A DNA stretch of 64,000 nucleotides, from contig CM062297.1 in NCBI GenBank assembly GCA_031216915.1, positions 534,152,971 to 534,216,970 of the forward strand, in the 5' to 3' direction. This document shows, piece by piece, positions 45,239-55,988 of this stretch. The DNA comes from Pictodentalium vernedei. Lineage: Eukaryota; Mollusca; Scaphopoda; Dentaliida; Dentaliidae. A program made the position numbers and the translations under genes. A model generated the notes under the pieces. The model saw only the letters and a program-made list of their open reading frames with translations. It searched no databases and had not been told where the DNA came from. Numbering within the stretch: position 1 is the first letter of the stretch; each line of letters starts with the position of its first letter.

Positions 45239-46898
45239 GATTTTTCTCCCACCATTTTAGGGATGCGATGCAATTAATAAGAAAATGCTGTATTTTCCAG
45301 GAAAAAATAATGCTTAGTGCATCCATTCTAGGAGAAATCCAATAAGATATTTGGTAAGCTTGTCGAGAAGTATGGCATATACCAAAGGTATATGCTTCAA
45401 AACATGTAGACTAGCACTCCATATTGAGGGTTAATGCACTGAAGCGACCTCAAATGAAATCGACATGTCTGCACATGTAATTTCCAGACATGTACTTCAG
45501 TTTGACAGGACGTAATATCAGATGTATATTTTTCTCTCCGATAAACTGACAGAGCAATTTAAGATGTGATGAAGTTTCTTACAGTGTTCTGGTTTCTATT
45601 TTTGCTTATAATGTCAGTTGTATTTACGGAAGCAAAACGGCCTTCCATTTTGTTTGTTTATACATGAGAAGATGTGATTTGCGATAATTGAATATTTCCA
45701 GTGCTAATTAAATATGCAAATAGGTTGGTCACGTGGGTGGGGTGAGATAGCTGTCGCGTGGGTGGGGTGAGACAGGCATATCTCTCCCAGCTGTCTTACA
45801 TGACTTTATATATGTCTCAGTACCTTAGTGGTGGGAGAAAATAATACTCTCAGTCAGGACTCGTTTCCTATTAAAAGGTCATTTCCGAGATTATTGGATA
45901 TCCACAGCCAAATGGCTATTTTGAGCTATAGTTTTAGTTTTTGGTGGTGTGGATTTAGTAAATAATTCTCATTAATGATGATATGGCCAAAATAATCTGT
46001 TGATGGTCTTGATTCAAACTGTGTACTGTCAAGTGCATTTCAATTGGGGGTCAAGGTCACACGGGAGTGTTAAATGACTAACCCAGACCTGTTTAGGACC
46101 TGACAATTTGCAGGTTACAAATGAGACAATTCTTGTGTAAATTTGCTTTGAGAAAGCCTTCTGAAAAAATGAATAAGAAACCCATATGTTTTTTATTTGT
46201 CATAATAATCATCTTATGCTGTAAAATCCTCAGTGGAGGAAGGAGGAATTCCTATAACACAGTTTTATCACTATCGATGCACGAAAATTGGAAATTTATC
46301 CATAAAATTAGAAAATTTTGACCATTTTGAGCCATTTTTTTCAGCCATCAACTGTGTCATTCAGCTGAGTGTATTTGAGTGATATTGTAAGATTTCTGTT
46401 GTGTACAGTTGTCTCCAGAAAAGGCCGTATTCAGAGCTTCCAGAAACTGTATACATTGTGAGTAATGTGAATAAAGGAGGTAATTTAAATGTGAAATATC
46501 CTCAGCCGTGTAAATGAGAAGCTGCGCATTTCTTGAAAAGTCAATGTTTTCACCCGAATAACTGTAAAGAGGTCTTAGATGAATCTCCGATTATGACTCT
46601 TAATGCTTGGAATTTTGTGTACAACTCTTCTTTTTACTCTTCATTCACCTAATCATTACCTATTGCTATCATGAGTACCTCATCATACAAATCTTGGCTT
46701 CAAACCTCTCCACCATACCTGGTAACGCTAATTTTCCCAATTGTGTTTAACAAATAACTGTGAATGATTTTGATGAAAACAAATTTGTTGTGCCTAGTAA
46801 TGTATCAAGGGGGACAACTCCAGTTTGGTTCATATCAGGCAACATTGGCATCATATTAGCCGAGTTTGAGGCCATATTTGCCGAGTTTGATAAAGAGC
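45239..46898. other. No gene recognised
   Basis: Includes a short direct repeat GTGGGTGGGGTGAGA (about 45,731 and 45,756). The 66-codon ORF at 46,121 has a hydrophobic segment but no other gene signal. Nothing further can be supported. Confidence 0.35.
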
Positions 46899-47766
46899 AA
46901 TTCAGGAATGGAAAATCACATCTAATAAATAATTGAGATTTAATGTTCTCACATTTCAATTGTACTGTGGAGATTGACAGAGAGGTGGGAGGAATGTGGA
47001 CAGAGAATTTCAGCCAGTTGTGATCTGAACAAAATTCTCTGTCTGATTTTATAGCACATTGGAGCCCACTTAACTGGATATCTCTTAACTGAATAACCCT
47101 GTTAATTGAATATAATTTCCCAACATAAAACCATTTACCACCTCCAGTAGAACTTTGACCTGTTAATTGAATATAGGATATAGAGAGTAAACTCCTGTTA
47201 ATTGAATAAAAAATCTTATATTATTTATTCATTTATTTATTGGTGTTTAAGGTCACATACTTATGCACAATGGCTAATCGTGACCGTGACAGTTTTACGG
47301 TGGAGGAAGCCGGAGTACCCGGAGAGAACCACCGAGCATCGACGAGCAACTGTCAGCTCCTCAACATTATAACTCTGTTCAAGCTCCGCTCAAGCAGGGT
47401 TACAATGGTTGAAGACATCGATGTGCAGTACGCCTTAGTACAGAGTGTCAGCATGCTCGTATGTTGGCAACCAGGATAAAGTGCCTTGCCCAAGGACACA
47501 ACGCGAGTCATCCCGGGTGGGGATCAAACTCAGGACCTTTAGCATAGAAGTCCAACAGTCTACCACTGAGCCACCATACCCCCCCCCCCCCCACCCACCC
47601 CCCACCCCCCAAAAAAGACAAATAAAATAAAATCTTGTAACCTGTTGAGAAATTACCTTGATTCTCCCCAGTTCTCCTTTGGTTATTGACATCTTTAGAC
47701 TTAGGACATCCAATACAGGCATTTAATTTACTATATCTTGTTTGACAGAGCTCATGGAACTCTGTC
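46899..47766 (+). repeat. 868-bp tandem duplication, copy 1
   Basis: Matches 47,767-48,634 base for base apart from scattered substitutions and poly-C length. TTGAGATTTAATGTTCTCAC starts at 46,933 and 47,801, an offset of 868. The unit holds flanking DNA, the left half of the pogo-like element, and a SINE. The junction at about 47,767 falls inside the hairpin (CTCTGTCA then ATTCAGG), so recombination in or beside the palindrome may have made it. Confidence 0.85.
47222..47640 (-). mobile_element. tRNA-derived SINE variant, in duplication copy 1
   Basis: The minus strand has A box TGGCTCAGTGG and a degenerate B box GTTTGATCCCC, GTGTCCTTGGGCAAGGCACT, and the tail GTGACCTTAAACACCAATAA with AATA repeats. 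It differs from the other SINEs in the anticodon-arm region, so it is a separate subfamily. A poly-C/A run (47,578-47,610) precedes the head. Short direct repeats AAATCTT flank it (47,211 and 47,630). Confidence 0.8.
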
Positions 47767-48634
47767 AATTCAGGGAAGAAAAATCACATAAAATAAATAA
47801 TTGAGATTTAATGTTCTCACATTTCAATTGTACTGTGGAGATTGACAGAGAGGTGGGAGGAATGTGGACAGAGAATTTCAGCCAGTTGTGATCTGAACAA
47901 AATTCTCTGTCTGATTTTATAGCACACTGGAGCCCACTTAACTGGATATCTCTTAACTGAATAACCCTGTTAATTGAATATAATTTCCCAACATAAAACC
48001 ATTTACCACACCTCCAGTAGAACTTTGACCTGTTAATTGAATATAGGATATAGAGAGTAAACTCCTGTTAATTGAATAAACAATCTTATATTATTTATTC
48101 ATTTATTTATTGGTGTTTAAGGTCACATACTTATGCACAATGGCTAATCGTGACCGTGACAGTTTTTACGGTGGAGGAAGCCGGAGTACCCGGAGAGAAC
48201 CACCGAGCATCGACGAACAACTGTCAGCTCCTCAACATTCTAAATCTGTTCAAACTCCGCTCAAGCAGGGTTACAATGGTTGAAGACATGTGCACCATCG
48301 ATGTGCAGTACGCCTTAGTACACAGTGTCATCATGCTCGCATGTTGGCAACCAGGATAAAGTGCCTTGCCCAAGGACACAACGCGAGTCATCCCGGGTGG
48401 GGATCAAACTCAAGACCTTTAGCATAGAAGTCCAACAGTCTACCACTGAGCCACCATATCCCCCCACTCCCCCCCCCCCCCCAAAAAAAAAAGACAAATA
48501 AAATAAAATCTTGTAACCTGTTGAGAAATTACCTTGATTCTCCCCAGTTCTCCTTTGGTTATTGACCTCTTTAGCCTTAGGACATCCAATACAGGCATTT
48601 AATCTACTATATCTTGTTTGACAGAGCTCATGGA
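47767..48634 (+). repeat. 868-bp tandem duplication, copy 2
   Basis: Second copy. It continues past 48,634 into the second hairpin arm (CAAACAAGATATAAGAGAAT), so this copy adjoins the original right half of the pogo-like element. Confidence 0.85.
48090..48512 (-). mobile_element. tRNA-derived SINE variant, in duplication copy 2
   Basis: Duplicate of the preceding SINE, with small indels. One spot reads AGTTTTTACGG against AGTTTTACGG, and the copy-1 SINE lacks TGTGCACCA present here (48,289). This copy therefore keeps the ancestral GTGCACCATCGATG that copy 1 lost. Confidence 0.8.
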
Positions 48635-48857
48635 ACTCTGTCAAACAAGATATAAGAGAATAAATGGTAAGTTTATCTGTAGAATACAGGAAAATGACAC
48701 AATCCCTGTCAATTGAATACTCCTATTAATAGAATAATTTTCATTGACAAAGTGGCTATTCAATTAACAGGGTTCCACTGTACCAGTATTTTATACCATA
48801 ATTGTTGTGTGTATTCAATGTTACCCAGTACAATCCAGACATTGAGAAATATGTTGG

Positions 48858-49326
48858 GTGGGAGCATGGTGGCTCAGTAGGTAGAGGTGCAGACTGCAAG
48901 CTGAGAGGTCCTCGGTTTGAATGCTATCTGCGGCAACCGTGATGTGTCCTCGGGCAAGACACTTCATCCCAACTGCCCACATGGGGGCACGGTGGCATTG
49001 TGTTCTAAAGCGCACTGCAAGTTGATGGTGCACTTATTTTCAACCATTGCTAACCCTGCTTGTGTGTTCCTGGGCAAGACCCTTCATCCCAATTGCCCAC
49101 ATGGGGGCATGGTGGCGTTGTGTACTGAAGAGTACTGCTCATTGATGGTGCACTTGCCTTCAACCAATGCTAACCCTGCATGTGTGGAGTCAGTATGTTG
49201 GGGAGTCTGACAGTTGCTTGCAGTGCTCAGTGGTTCTCTCTGGATACTCCCGCTTTCTCCACCCATAAAACTGTCTGACATGAGATGACCCTAGCTGTCA
49301 AAAGTGTCGTTAAACCCCAATAAATA
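48858..49326 (+). mobile_element. tRNA-derived SINE with 120-bp internal duplication
   Basis: A box TGGCTCAGTAGG and B-box-like GGTTTGAATGC stand at the head. The block from GGGCAAGAC through ACATGGGGGCA to AACCCTGC occurs twice, 120 bp apart (48,952 and 49,072). The tail diverges (GTCGTTAAACCCCAATAAAT). A lengthened central domain is uncommon for a SINE copy. Confidence 0.8.
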
Positions 49327-49468
49327 AATGTGCTGAGTACACCACAGGTGGAATCTGGCATGCATGTGAGAATGTCGTGTAAAAATGTATGTGATAGGCT
49401 ATTGTGCATTTGAGTGACATTATGGCATGAATGAAATGCTTCAACACATAACAATGTCAGGTAAGAAT

Positions 49469-49717
49469 TTAACCCTTTACCCAACGAATCGCCCGCATCC
49501 GACCGCGTAATATGCAAATTCAGCAGTTGAAAAAATATTATTTTTCAAAAAATTTCAACAAAACCATATCATGTGTCCCCTCGTTGGAACGAGCTCGTCG
49601 AGCTCGTTCCAACGAGGGGTCACATGATATGGTTTTGTTGAACTTTTTTGAAAAATTTGAAAAAATGATATTTAAAATAATAAATTTTGATATCGCCTGC
49701 GTTGGGTAAAGGGTTAA
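49469..49717. mobile_element. Palindromic piggyBac-like MITE (subfamily 1)
   Basis: TTAA (49,469-49,472) with CCCTTTACCCAACGAATCG; right end GCGTTGGGTAAAGGG with TTAA (49,714-49,717). Long hairpin around GAGCTCGTCGAGCTC with arms ACCATATCATGTG and CACATGATATGGT. The right TTAA is shared with the next element. Confidence 0.9.
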
Positions 49718-50038
49718 CCCTTTACCCAAAACCGGCCAGTGCTATTCACAAAAATAACCATTAAATTTTCTACATTTTTTTATTTTTTTGTCTCAAAAAC
49801 ACACTTATAACCCCTCATTAGAACAAGCTCATCACAAAAATCACCATTAAATTTTCATTATTTTTTCATTTTTTATCTCAAAAACATGGCTAATGACCCC
49901 TCATAGGAACAAGCTCATTGAGCTTGTTCCAATGAGAGGTAATAAGGTATGTTTTTGATGCAAAGAATTAAAAAAATTAGTTATTCAAAAATTTTGTTTG
50001 CAAATGAAGTCAGTCTTTCAAGTTAAGTAAAGGATTAA
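49714..50038. mobile_element. piggyBac-like MITE (subfamily 2) with duplicated left arm
   Basis: Starts at the TTAA that ends the previous MITE and ends at TTAA 50,035-50,038 (AGTAAAGGATTAA). The left half (AAAATAACCATTAAATTTTC to GAACAAGCTCATC) occurs twice, from 49,750 and 49,835, before the single right arm. The element is therefore about 85 bp longer than its relatives. Confidence 0.8.
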
Positions 50039-50738
50039 AGAGCCCGTCGAAGAAGATATTTTTATCAAGTTTAATCATGGTATAAATACAGAACATTGGT
50101 ATAAATATGTGAACAACTCAGGTAGAGTCTGGGAGACACGAATCAGTGATCTTTGCTAGAGTTTTTCCTTCAGCACACATGAATACAGGAAAAACTCCAA
50201 CTCAGGTCGTTGATCCCAGTACTCCATCCTCACTGTGTTCTGTCTTAGTCCTCAACAGAGGTTGAAAACCTAAAACTTAGAATGCAGCATGGGCCAAGAA
50301 GAGAAATTTATCAGGGAAAGAACCCTTAAGAAATGTAATGGACAATGCATATCTGGACATGGGTAAAATGATCTGTAAAGAATGTGGATGTGGAACAAAA
50401 ATAAAGCAGCATCTGGTGGATACATAAATGGCATGTGTGGGAGTAATGCTTTTCAAAGTTGTAAGAAGATGGGCATAGCCAGGTTCGGGGGCGCAAACGA
50501 ACCTCTTTTTACATTTTTTACAAGTTAAGAGAATGCAAATAAATCCCCAAAAGGCCACCAGAGAGATCTGTTTGATACTGACTTTAAAAATTTTCCGGGG
50601 GAAGGGGCATACCCTGATATGCTCATGCCTTCAGCATCAGCCAAGTGTATCCCCGGTGTGCCTTTTTCATCAAAGTCGAATCCTTTTGACAAATCATGCG
50701 ACACCCATGATGAGAAATGTCAAATGTCCAGTTTGGGG
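50039..50738. other. No gene recognised
   Basis: Ordinary-looking sequence with short overlapping ORFs only. Confidence 0.35.
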
Positions 50739-50983
50739 TTAACCCTTTACCCAACGTAACGGCCAAAACCGGCCAGCGCTATTCTCAAAAATCGCCAATT
50801 AATTTTCATTATTTTTTTCATTTTTTGTCTCAAAAACATAGGTTATGACCCCTCGTTGGAACGAGCTCGTCGAGCTCGTTCCAACGAGGGGTCATAACCT
50901 ATGTTTTTGAGACAAAAAATGAAAAAAATTAGTTATTCAAGAATTATTTTTACAAGTGTCGTCTGCTTTCTACGTTAGGTTAA
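50739..50983. mobile_element. Palindromic piggyBac-like MITE (subfamily 2), near-perfect hairpin
   Basis: TTAA (50,739-50,742) then CCCTTTACCCAACGTAACG. The right end CTACGTTAGG joins TTAA (50,980-50,983), lacking the TAAAGG expected there. The central hairpin of roughly 110 bp is almost perfect, with arms AAAACATAGGTTATGACCCC and GGGGTCATAACCTATGTTTT around CGAGCTCGTCGAGCTCG. It is probably the youngest copy in the window. Confidence 0.88.
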
Positions 50984-51394
50984 TGGTGACTCAGCAACAA
51001 AAAAAGTACAGGTGAATAAGTTCTAAATGTCGAAAATAATTTAGCATGCAAATGGACAGCTCTTTGTGTGAGGGTGCTGAAGTGAGAAGGGAAAAAGGTG
51101 AAATAATTTCAAAAACATTGCTTTTTATCAAGTGAGAAATGAAGTGGAAGGGTCAAAATGTGCAAACCATAAAGACGCCTTCAAGCCCTGATTACTTGCT
51201 GAAGAGATATCAATGTGAATAAATTGTCAAAAACGATTAGGTTTTTAAATTTTCAGATAACTCAGACAGAATAAAATTAATTATTGTTGTTTATTTTCGT
51301 ATTTATATAACCCTCAAAGGAACAGGGTGAATTTGTATTTCCATTGACGAAGTGCTGAATTTGAAACCCGAGAAGAGTGAGCAGAATTATTTAT

Positions 51395-51915
51395 CAATTT
51401 TTTAGTGTTTAAGATCACTTTCAGTATCAAAGGCTACATCTTGACCACAACATAGGTGTGGAGTCAAGTTTAGCCAATGTTTATACCTAGACTGCCTATC
51501 TTAACCCTCTGAACACTGATGTTGCCTATCTTAACCCTCTGAACACTGATGTCAAAATGGTAAAGTTTTCAGCTGCAAATATTCCCCACAATGCAGTTTG
51601 ATATTTAACCAAATATACCTTGTTTGTCAGACCTCAGTGAGGTCTGTCAAACTAGATATAATTGGTTACATTCATAGTTAAACAAGAGAAAAACAGAATG
51701 ATTGGAGAAAATTCTGTAGCACTACTAGAATTCTAGGGTTTAGCATTCATGGCTGTGTCATGTCTACAAAACAAATATAAAGTCAAGTTTAGCCAATTGT
51801 TGATACCTGTGCAGCCCACTTTACGAGACCTTCTATCCAGGCATTGGGTACCGAGTCCTGTTCCACCAGTAAAACAGAGTAGACAAGCACTGTTCCATTT
51901 TTCCAGGGTTTCCAT
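51395..51915 (-). mobile_element. SINE-like retroposon (family of 3,537), split by a TTAACCCTCTG repeat
   Basis: The left part (51,395-51,502) matches the tail region of the 3,537 copy. The right part, from about 51,765 (AAAGTCAAGTTTAGCCAATT), matches its head (CCAGGCATTG, CGAGTCCTGTTCCACCAGTA, CAGGGTTTCC). Between lies a copy of the TTAACCCTCTG repeat with a GTCAGACCTCAGTGAGGTCT dyad. A segment of about 29 bp (TGCCTATCTTAACCCTCTGA and on) is repeated in tandem at 51,493 and 51,522. Confidence 0.6.
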
Positions 51916-52244
51916 AGAAAGAATCAAAAGATTAAATTAATTGATATAGAAGAATCTTACCATGCACCAGTCAATAATGTACACGGATGTATACTATATA
52001 GGTCTGAACATGGTCAACACAGAGGTATGTTCAGCTGCTAAGTTCCCACAAAGTAGATCTTCTGTTTCTCAGGCCATATTTTGTAAAATTGCATGTGGGT
52101 GGGCAGTTTTTATTTTATTTTTGATTTTTGTAATTATTTCTTTGCCAACAAAAGTACATGTTCTTGGTTTGTTATATGTTTTAGGCCTCATAATCTACAG
52201 AATAGCAGGGATGGTGGTTTATTTCACCCCTTTGAGTACAAGAG

Positions 52245-52274
52245 GGCTTTGCAATGCTGAAGCATTGCAAAGCC
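52245..52274. repeat. Perfect 14-bp stem hairpin (GGCTTTGCAATGCT / AGCATTGCAAAGCC)
   Basis: Arms are separated by two bases. The surrounding 200 bp show no further complementarity that I can see, so this may be a small MITE core or a chance structure. Confidence 0.6.
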
Positions 52275-53280
52275 TTGTTACACACAAGGGACAAATTCAT
52301 CAATTTTATTAACTTGGGTAAAATATCAGAGATAAACAATTTAATCTTTATTTTTAAGTTTGTACTGGTTATAAAAAGAGAGCATGCAGCAGCCAAAGGG
52401 ACCTAAGTATTCACAATTAAGGATGAAATTAAATTTATCAAACTTACACCTGGGTACACAGAAATCGGCCAGGCATTACTGTGATCACAGTTCAATGGCT
52501 TGATCTCGGCATCTGGTCTTTTCTAAAGCATCACGCTACAATGGCGTAAAAATGTTAATTTGCCCATTATACCAGAATGCTTATAAATTATAACCACTGT
52601 GATGATATCTTGTGGAAATTAGAAACGTTTAACATCAAGAACATCTCATCATTGACACATTTAAAAACATGTTTGAATTTTTTTAACTTTTGAGGAAGAA
52701 AAGATAAATTATCCGAATATATAATGAACAGTTCATCACACTGATAAACTTTAACATCTGATAAAGAGGGTGCTACAGTAGTATACATAAACTAGCCACT
52801 GCTACCATGTCTCAAAAGTCTGACACAGCACAGTACTTGATAATTCTTAGGGGGTGAGGTTCATTCCCACTAGACCAGTTCTCTTTAGACCAATTCCCAC
52901 TAGGCAAATTCCTAAAAGACCAATTCCCCTCAGACCAACTGATATGTTGTACTTTTAAAATAATTTTATATCAATAATTTGATATATTTGTAAATATTTA
53001 TAAATGTTTTTAATGTTATTGATAATTTTTGATGTTGAGCTGATTTTTCATAACAATTGTTATAGTAATCACACACTTTCAAAGAATGTGATTCTTTTTA
53101 TTGTTTTGTTGTTGGGCTGATTTCGTAACAAAATAACAAAACAATCATATGTTATAAGTGATTTTAGTGAATATGTCAATTCAGAAACTCTCTAAAAGAG
53201 TGTAATTTACTAGAATGTATCGAATGAAATTGGATGGGGAAAGATCAGTCTGAGAAACAAAAGTACTGCCCTTGGGATTG
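52275..53280. other. No gene; short degenerate tandem repeat at 52,860-52,945
   Basis: Units of about 22 bp with AGACCAATTCCCACTAG (TTCCCACTAGACC, TTTAGACCAATTCCCACTAG, AAAAGACCAATTCCCCTCAG) lie at 52,870-52,940. The rest is AT-rich with a palindromic-looking stretch near 53,050-53,150 (TAACAATTGTTA; AACAAAATAACAAAACAA). No coding signal. Confidence 0.45.
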
Positions 53281-53289
53281 TGTACTGAG

Positions 53290-54475
53290 CGGTGGAGGGA
53301 AGCAAACCCGAGTGGAATGACTCGATATACTCAACACTAAGGTCCAATATCAGAGAACTAGAAAACAGGGGGCTTGGTAATAATTCTGATGGGTGACTTT
53401 AATGGGCACATAGGTGATAAAGAAGAAGGCATAGAGGGTGGGGACAAGAAAGTCAACAGGAATGGAAGGAAGCTGTTGAACTTCACAAATGAGCTCGGTC
53501 TGAAGATTCTGAACAGGGACGCGAGGTGTAAGGGGAAATGGACCTTGGAGAGGAACAACAGAAAATCAATAATCGACTACATTCTCACAGATATTAATTT
53601 ATGGAGGGAGGTGATAGGGGTAGAAGTGGATGATGAGGGTAAAATGGAGGTGGACAGTGATCACACTTGATTACAGTGACGATCAGGGCCAAAAACCTAG
53701 TAAAAAGCAAAAGAAGTTTCAAGGAGATTTGGGAACTTAAAAAGGATGCTGACTGGGCGAAGTTCGAAAAAAAAAACTGAAACCAAAGCTTGCAACCGTA
53801 CACAAGGGGGGGGGGGGGGGCAGTGTCCAGAAGATGGCCAACGCCATAGTAGCGAGCCTAGTGGAGGCAGGGAAGGAAAGTGTAGGAAAGATCAGGGTGC
53901 CAACCAAGCCTGAAAATAAGCAATCTGTCATTTGGAGAATGAGGTCCACAGAGGGGGAATTTTCTGATGCTATCCCATACAGTGGGCCAATTTATCCTCT
54001 TGGTACCTCTTTCCGTTTGGGCCCGGGACCTTGATACAGATTGAGGTTCACTGAGGGTAAATTTAGTGATGCTACCCTGCTATTCTAGGGACCTCATTCT
54101 GCAGATGTCAGTCTGCTTATTTTCAGGCCTGGTGCCAACATGGGAACTTGGGTACAGAGTGAACGAAGAACTGAAAAGCTAAATGTGCTGCATACAGGAG
54201 AAGTAGAAAACTTAAGGGGGCGGAAAGCAACGAGGCCACAGTACCAAAGGAAGAATACCAACAAGCACGAAATAAAGTAAATAAGATTGAAGACGATAAT
54301 CGGAGAGTGTGAAATAGCAGTCTTATTAGGACGATAAGAACGACAGGGGTATCGAGTTTGAACGTATTTTGGAAATGGGTGAATAAACGTTACAAAGGAA
54401 GAAATCACAGAGTATTAAAGTAGATGGTAGAGTTGCAGACGAGCAAGATCAAATCGCACCAGAACTAGTCAACCA
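53290..54475 (+). pseudogene. Non-LTR retrotransposon (LINE) remnant, endonuclease domain and linker
   Basis: The frame 53,374-53,670 holds the motifs of an apurinic-type retrotransposon endonuclease: GDFNGHIG, then about 60 residues later IDYIL, and SDH at the end, in the expected order. An upstream in-frame stop (53,359) and continuity in another frame (NIRELENRG) show a frameshift near 53,365. Downstream the frame breaks again after SDH, and further coding-like pieces (VFWKWVNKRYKGRNHR near 54,369) show the linker toward the reverse transcriptase, which is absent. A hAT-like MITE (53,905-54,131) splits it. It resembles RTE/Jockey-type LINEs in layout; the clade is not determined. Confidence 0.75.
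53905..54131. mobile_element. hAT-like MITE, 227 bp, 8-bp target duplication, inside the LINE
   Basis: Flanked by GTGCCAAC on both sides (53,897-53,904 and 54,132-54,139). Ends CAAGCCTGAAAATAAGCA and GACTTATTTTCAGGCCTG-like inverse (CTTATTTTCAGGCCTG at 54,116). The interior ATGCTATCCCATACAGTGGG is shared with the 41,868 copy. Confidence 0.9.
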
Positions 54476-54799
54476 CAGGCCTGCAACCCCTCCCCCGGAA
54501 ACATTTTTGCCCCCCCCCCCCTCCCCTAGAAAAATTTCAGACACTGTTTTTCAATTTCCACCATTTTGATCCATTTTATCTACCAGTGAATTAACTCAGA
54601 GTTGTCAATTTACACCAGTAATTAAAAAAAGGGGAAAAAGACATTGAATATAATCCCATGACTTAGTCTCTATTATTATATTTGAGGTGTTTATTCAACA
54701 CACAGATTATACGCAACTATGACAATACGAAACATTAACTAATTAACAGAAGAGATTATCTGTCTTCAATTATGACGTACGAACAGGATCATAAATCAG
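54476..54799. other. No gene; poly-C tracts at 54,485-54,530
   Basis: C-rich low complexity then AT-rich sequence leading into the 63-bp satellite. Confidence 0.4.
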
Positions 54800-55988
54800 T
54801 GAATTAAGCATGATGCTAAAATAAAGAGTATGATACTCAATTAATATTGTATGATACCCAAATAATATAGTATTGTACTGAATTAATTCAGTATCATACT
54901 CAAATAATTGAGTATCATACTTAATTATTTATGCAGCATTTATGAAATCATACCAAATAATATAGCATCATACCGAATTATTAGAGTATCATACTAAAAA
55001 ACAATTATGACCCGCCCAGACGTGAACCTGATTTCGGTATCATGCTATTTTATTTATGCTGCATTCATGAAATCGTGCACAATAATATAGCATGATTCTA
55101 AATTAATTGAATATCATACTAAAATAATTAAGTATCATACACAAATAATATAGTATGATTCTACATTAATTGAGTATCATACTAAAATAATTAAGTATCA
55201 TACACAAATAATATAGTATGATTTTAAATTAATTGAGTATCATACTAAAATAATTAAGTATCATACACAAATAATATAGTATGATTCTAAATTAATTGAG
55301 TATCATACTGAAATAACAAATAATATAGTATGATTCTAAATTAATTGAGTATCATACTAAAATAATTAAGTGTCATACACAAATAATATAGTATGATTCT
55401 AAATTAATTGAGTATCATACTAAAATAATTAAGTATCATACACAAATAATATAGTATGATTCTAAATTAATTGAGTATCATACTAAAATAATTAAGTATC
55501 ATACACAAATAATATACTATGATTCTAAATTAATTGAGTATCATACTAAAATAATTAAGTATCATACACAAATAATATAGTATGATTCTAAATTAATTGA
55601 GTATCATACTAAAATAATTAAGTATCATACACAAATATTATAGTATGATTCTAAATTAATTGAGTATCATACTAAAATAATTAAGTATCATACACAAATA
55701 ATATAGTATGATGCTAAATTAATTGAGTATCATACTAAATTAATTCAGTATCATACACAAATAATATAGTATGATGCTAAATTAATTGAGTATCATACAG
55801 AATTAATTCAGTATCATACACAAATAATATAGTATGATGCTAAATTCATTGAGTATCATACAGAATTAATTCAGTATCATACACAAATAATATAGTATCA
55901 TGCTAAATTAATTGAGTATCATACAGAATTAATTCAGTATCATACACAAATAATATAGTATCATGCTAAATTAATTGAGTATCATACT
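54800..55988. repeat. AT-rich 63-bp tandem satellite, about 18 units
   Basis: The unit contains AATAATATAGTATGATTCTA, AATTAATTGAGTATCATACT and AAAATAATTAAGTATCATAC. TAGTATGATT recurs at 55,151, 55,214, 55,277, 55,326, 55,389 and 55,452: exactly 63 bp except one 49-bp unit. Central units are most uniform, edge units diverged. AGTATGAT and ATCATACT are inverted within each unit and AATTAATT is self-complementary, so every unit can form hairpins. The right part (from 55,700) is a subtype with GAATTAATTCAGTATC. Confidence 0.92.

Larger units (their letters stand above)
47057..48780. mobile_element. Composite pogo-like MITE, enlarged by duplication and SINE insertion
   Basis: Left end CATTGGAGCCCACTTAACTG (47,057), right end CAATTAACAGGGTTCCACTG (48,780) followed by TA. 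The duplicated left end begins at about 47,925. The SINE occurs in both duplicate units, so it inserted before the 868-bp duplication. Confidence 0.65.

Noticed and set aside
47435..47768. Gly-rich minus-strand ORFs
   Set aside because: They arise from the poly-C/A tract at the SINE head and differ between duplicate copies only by run length.
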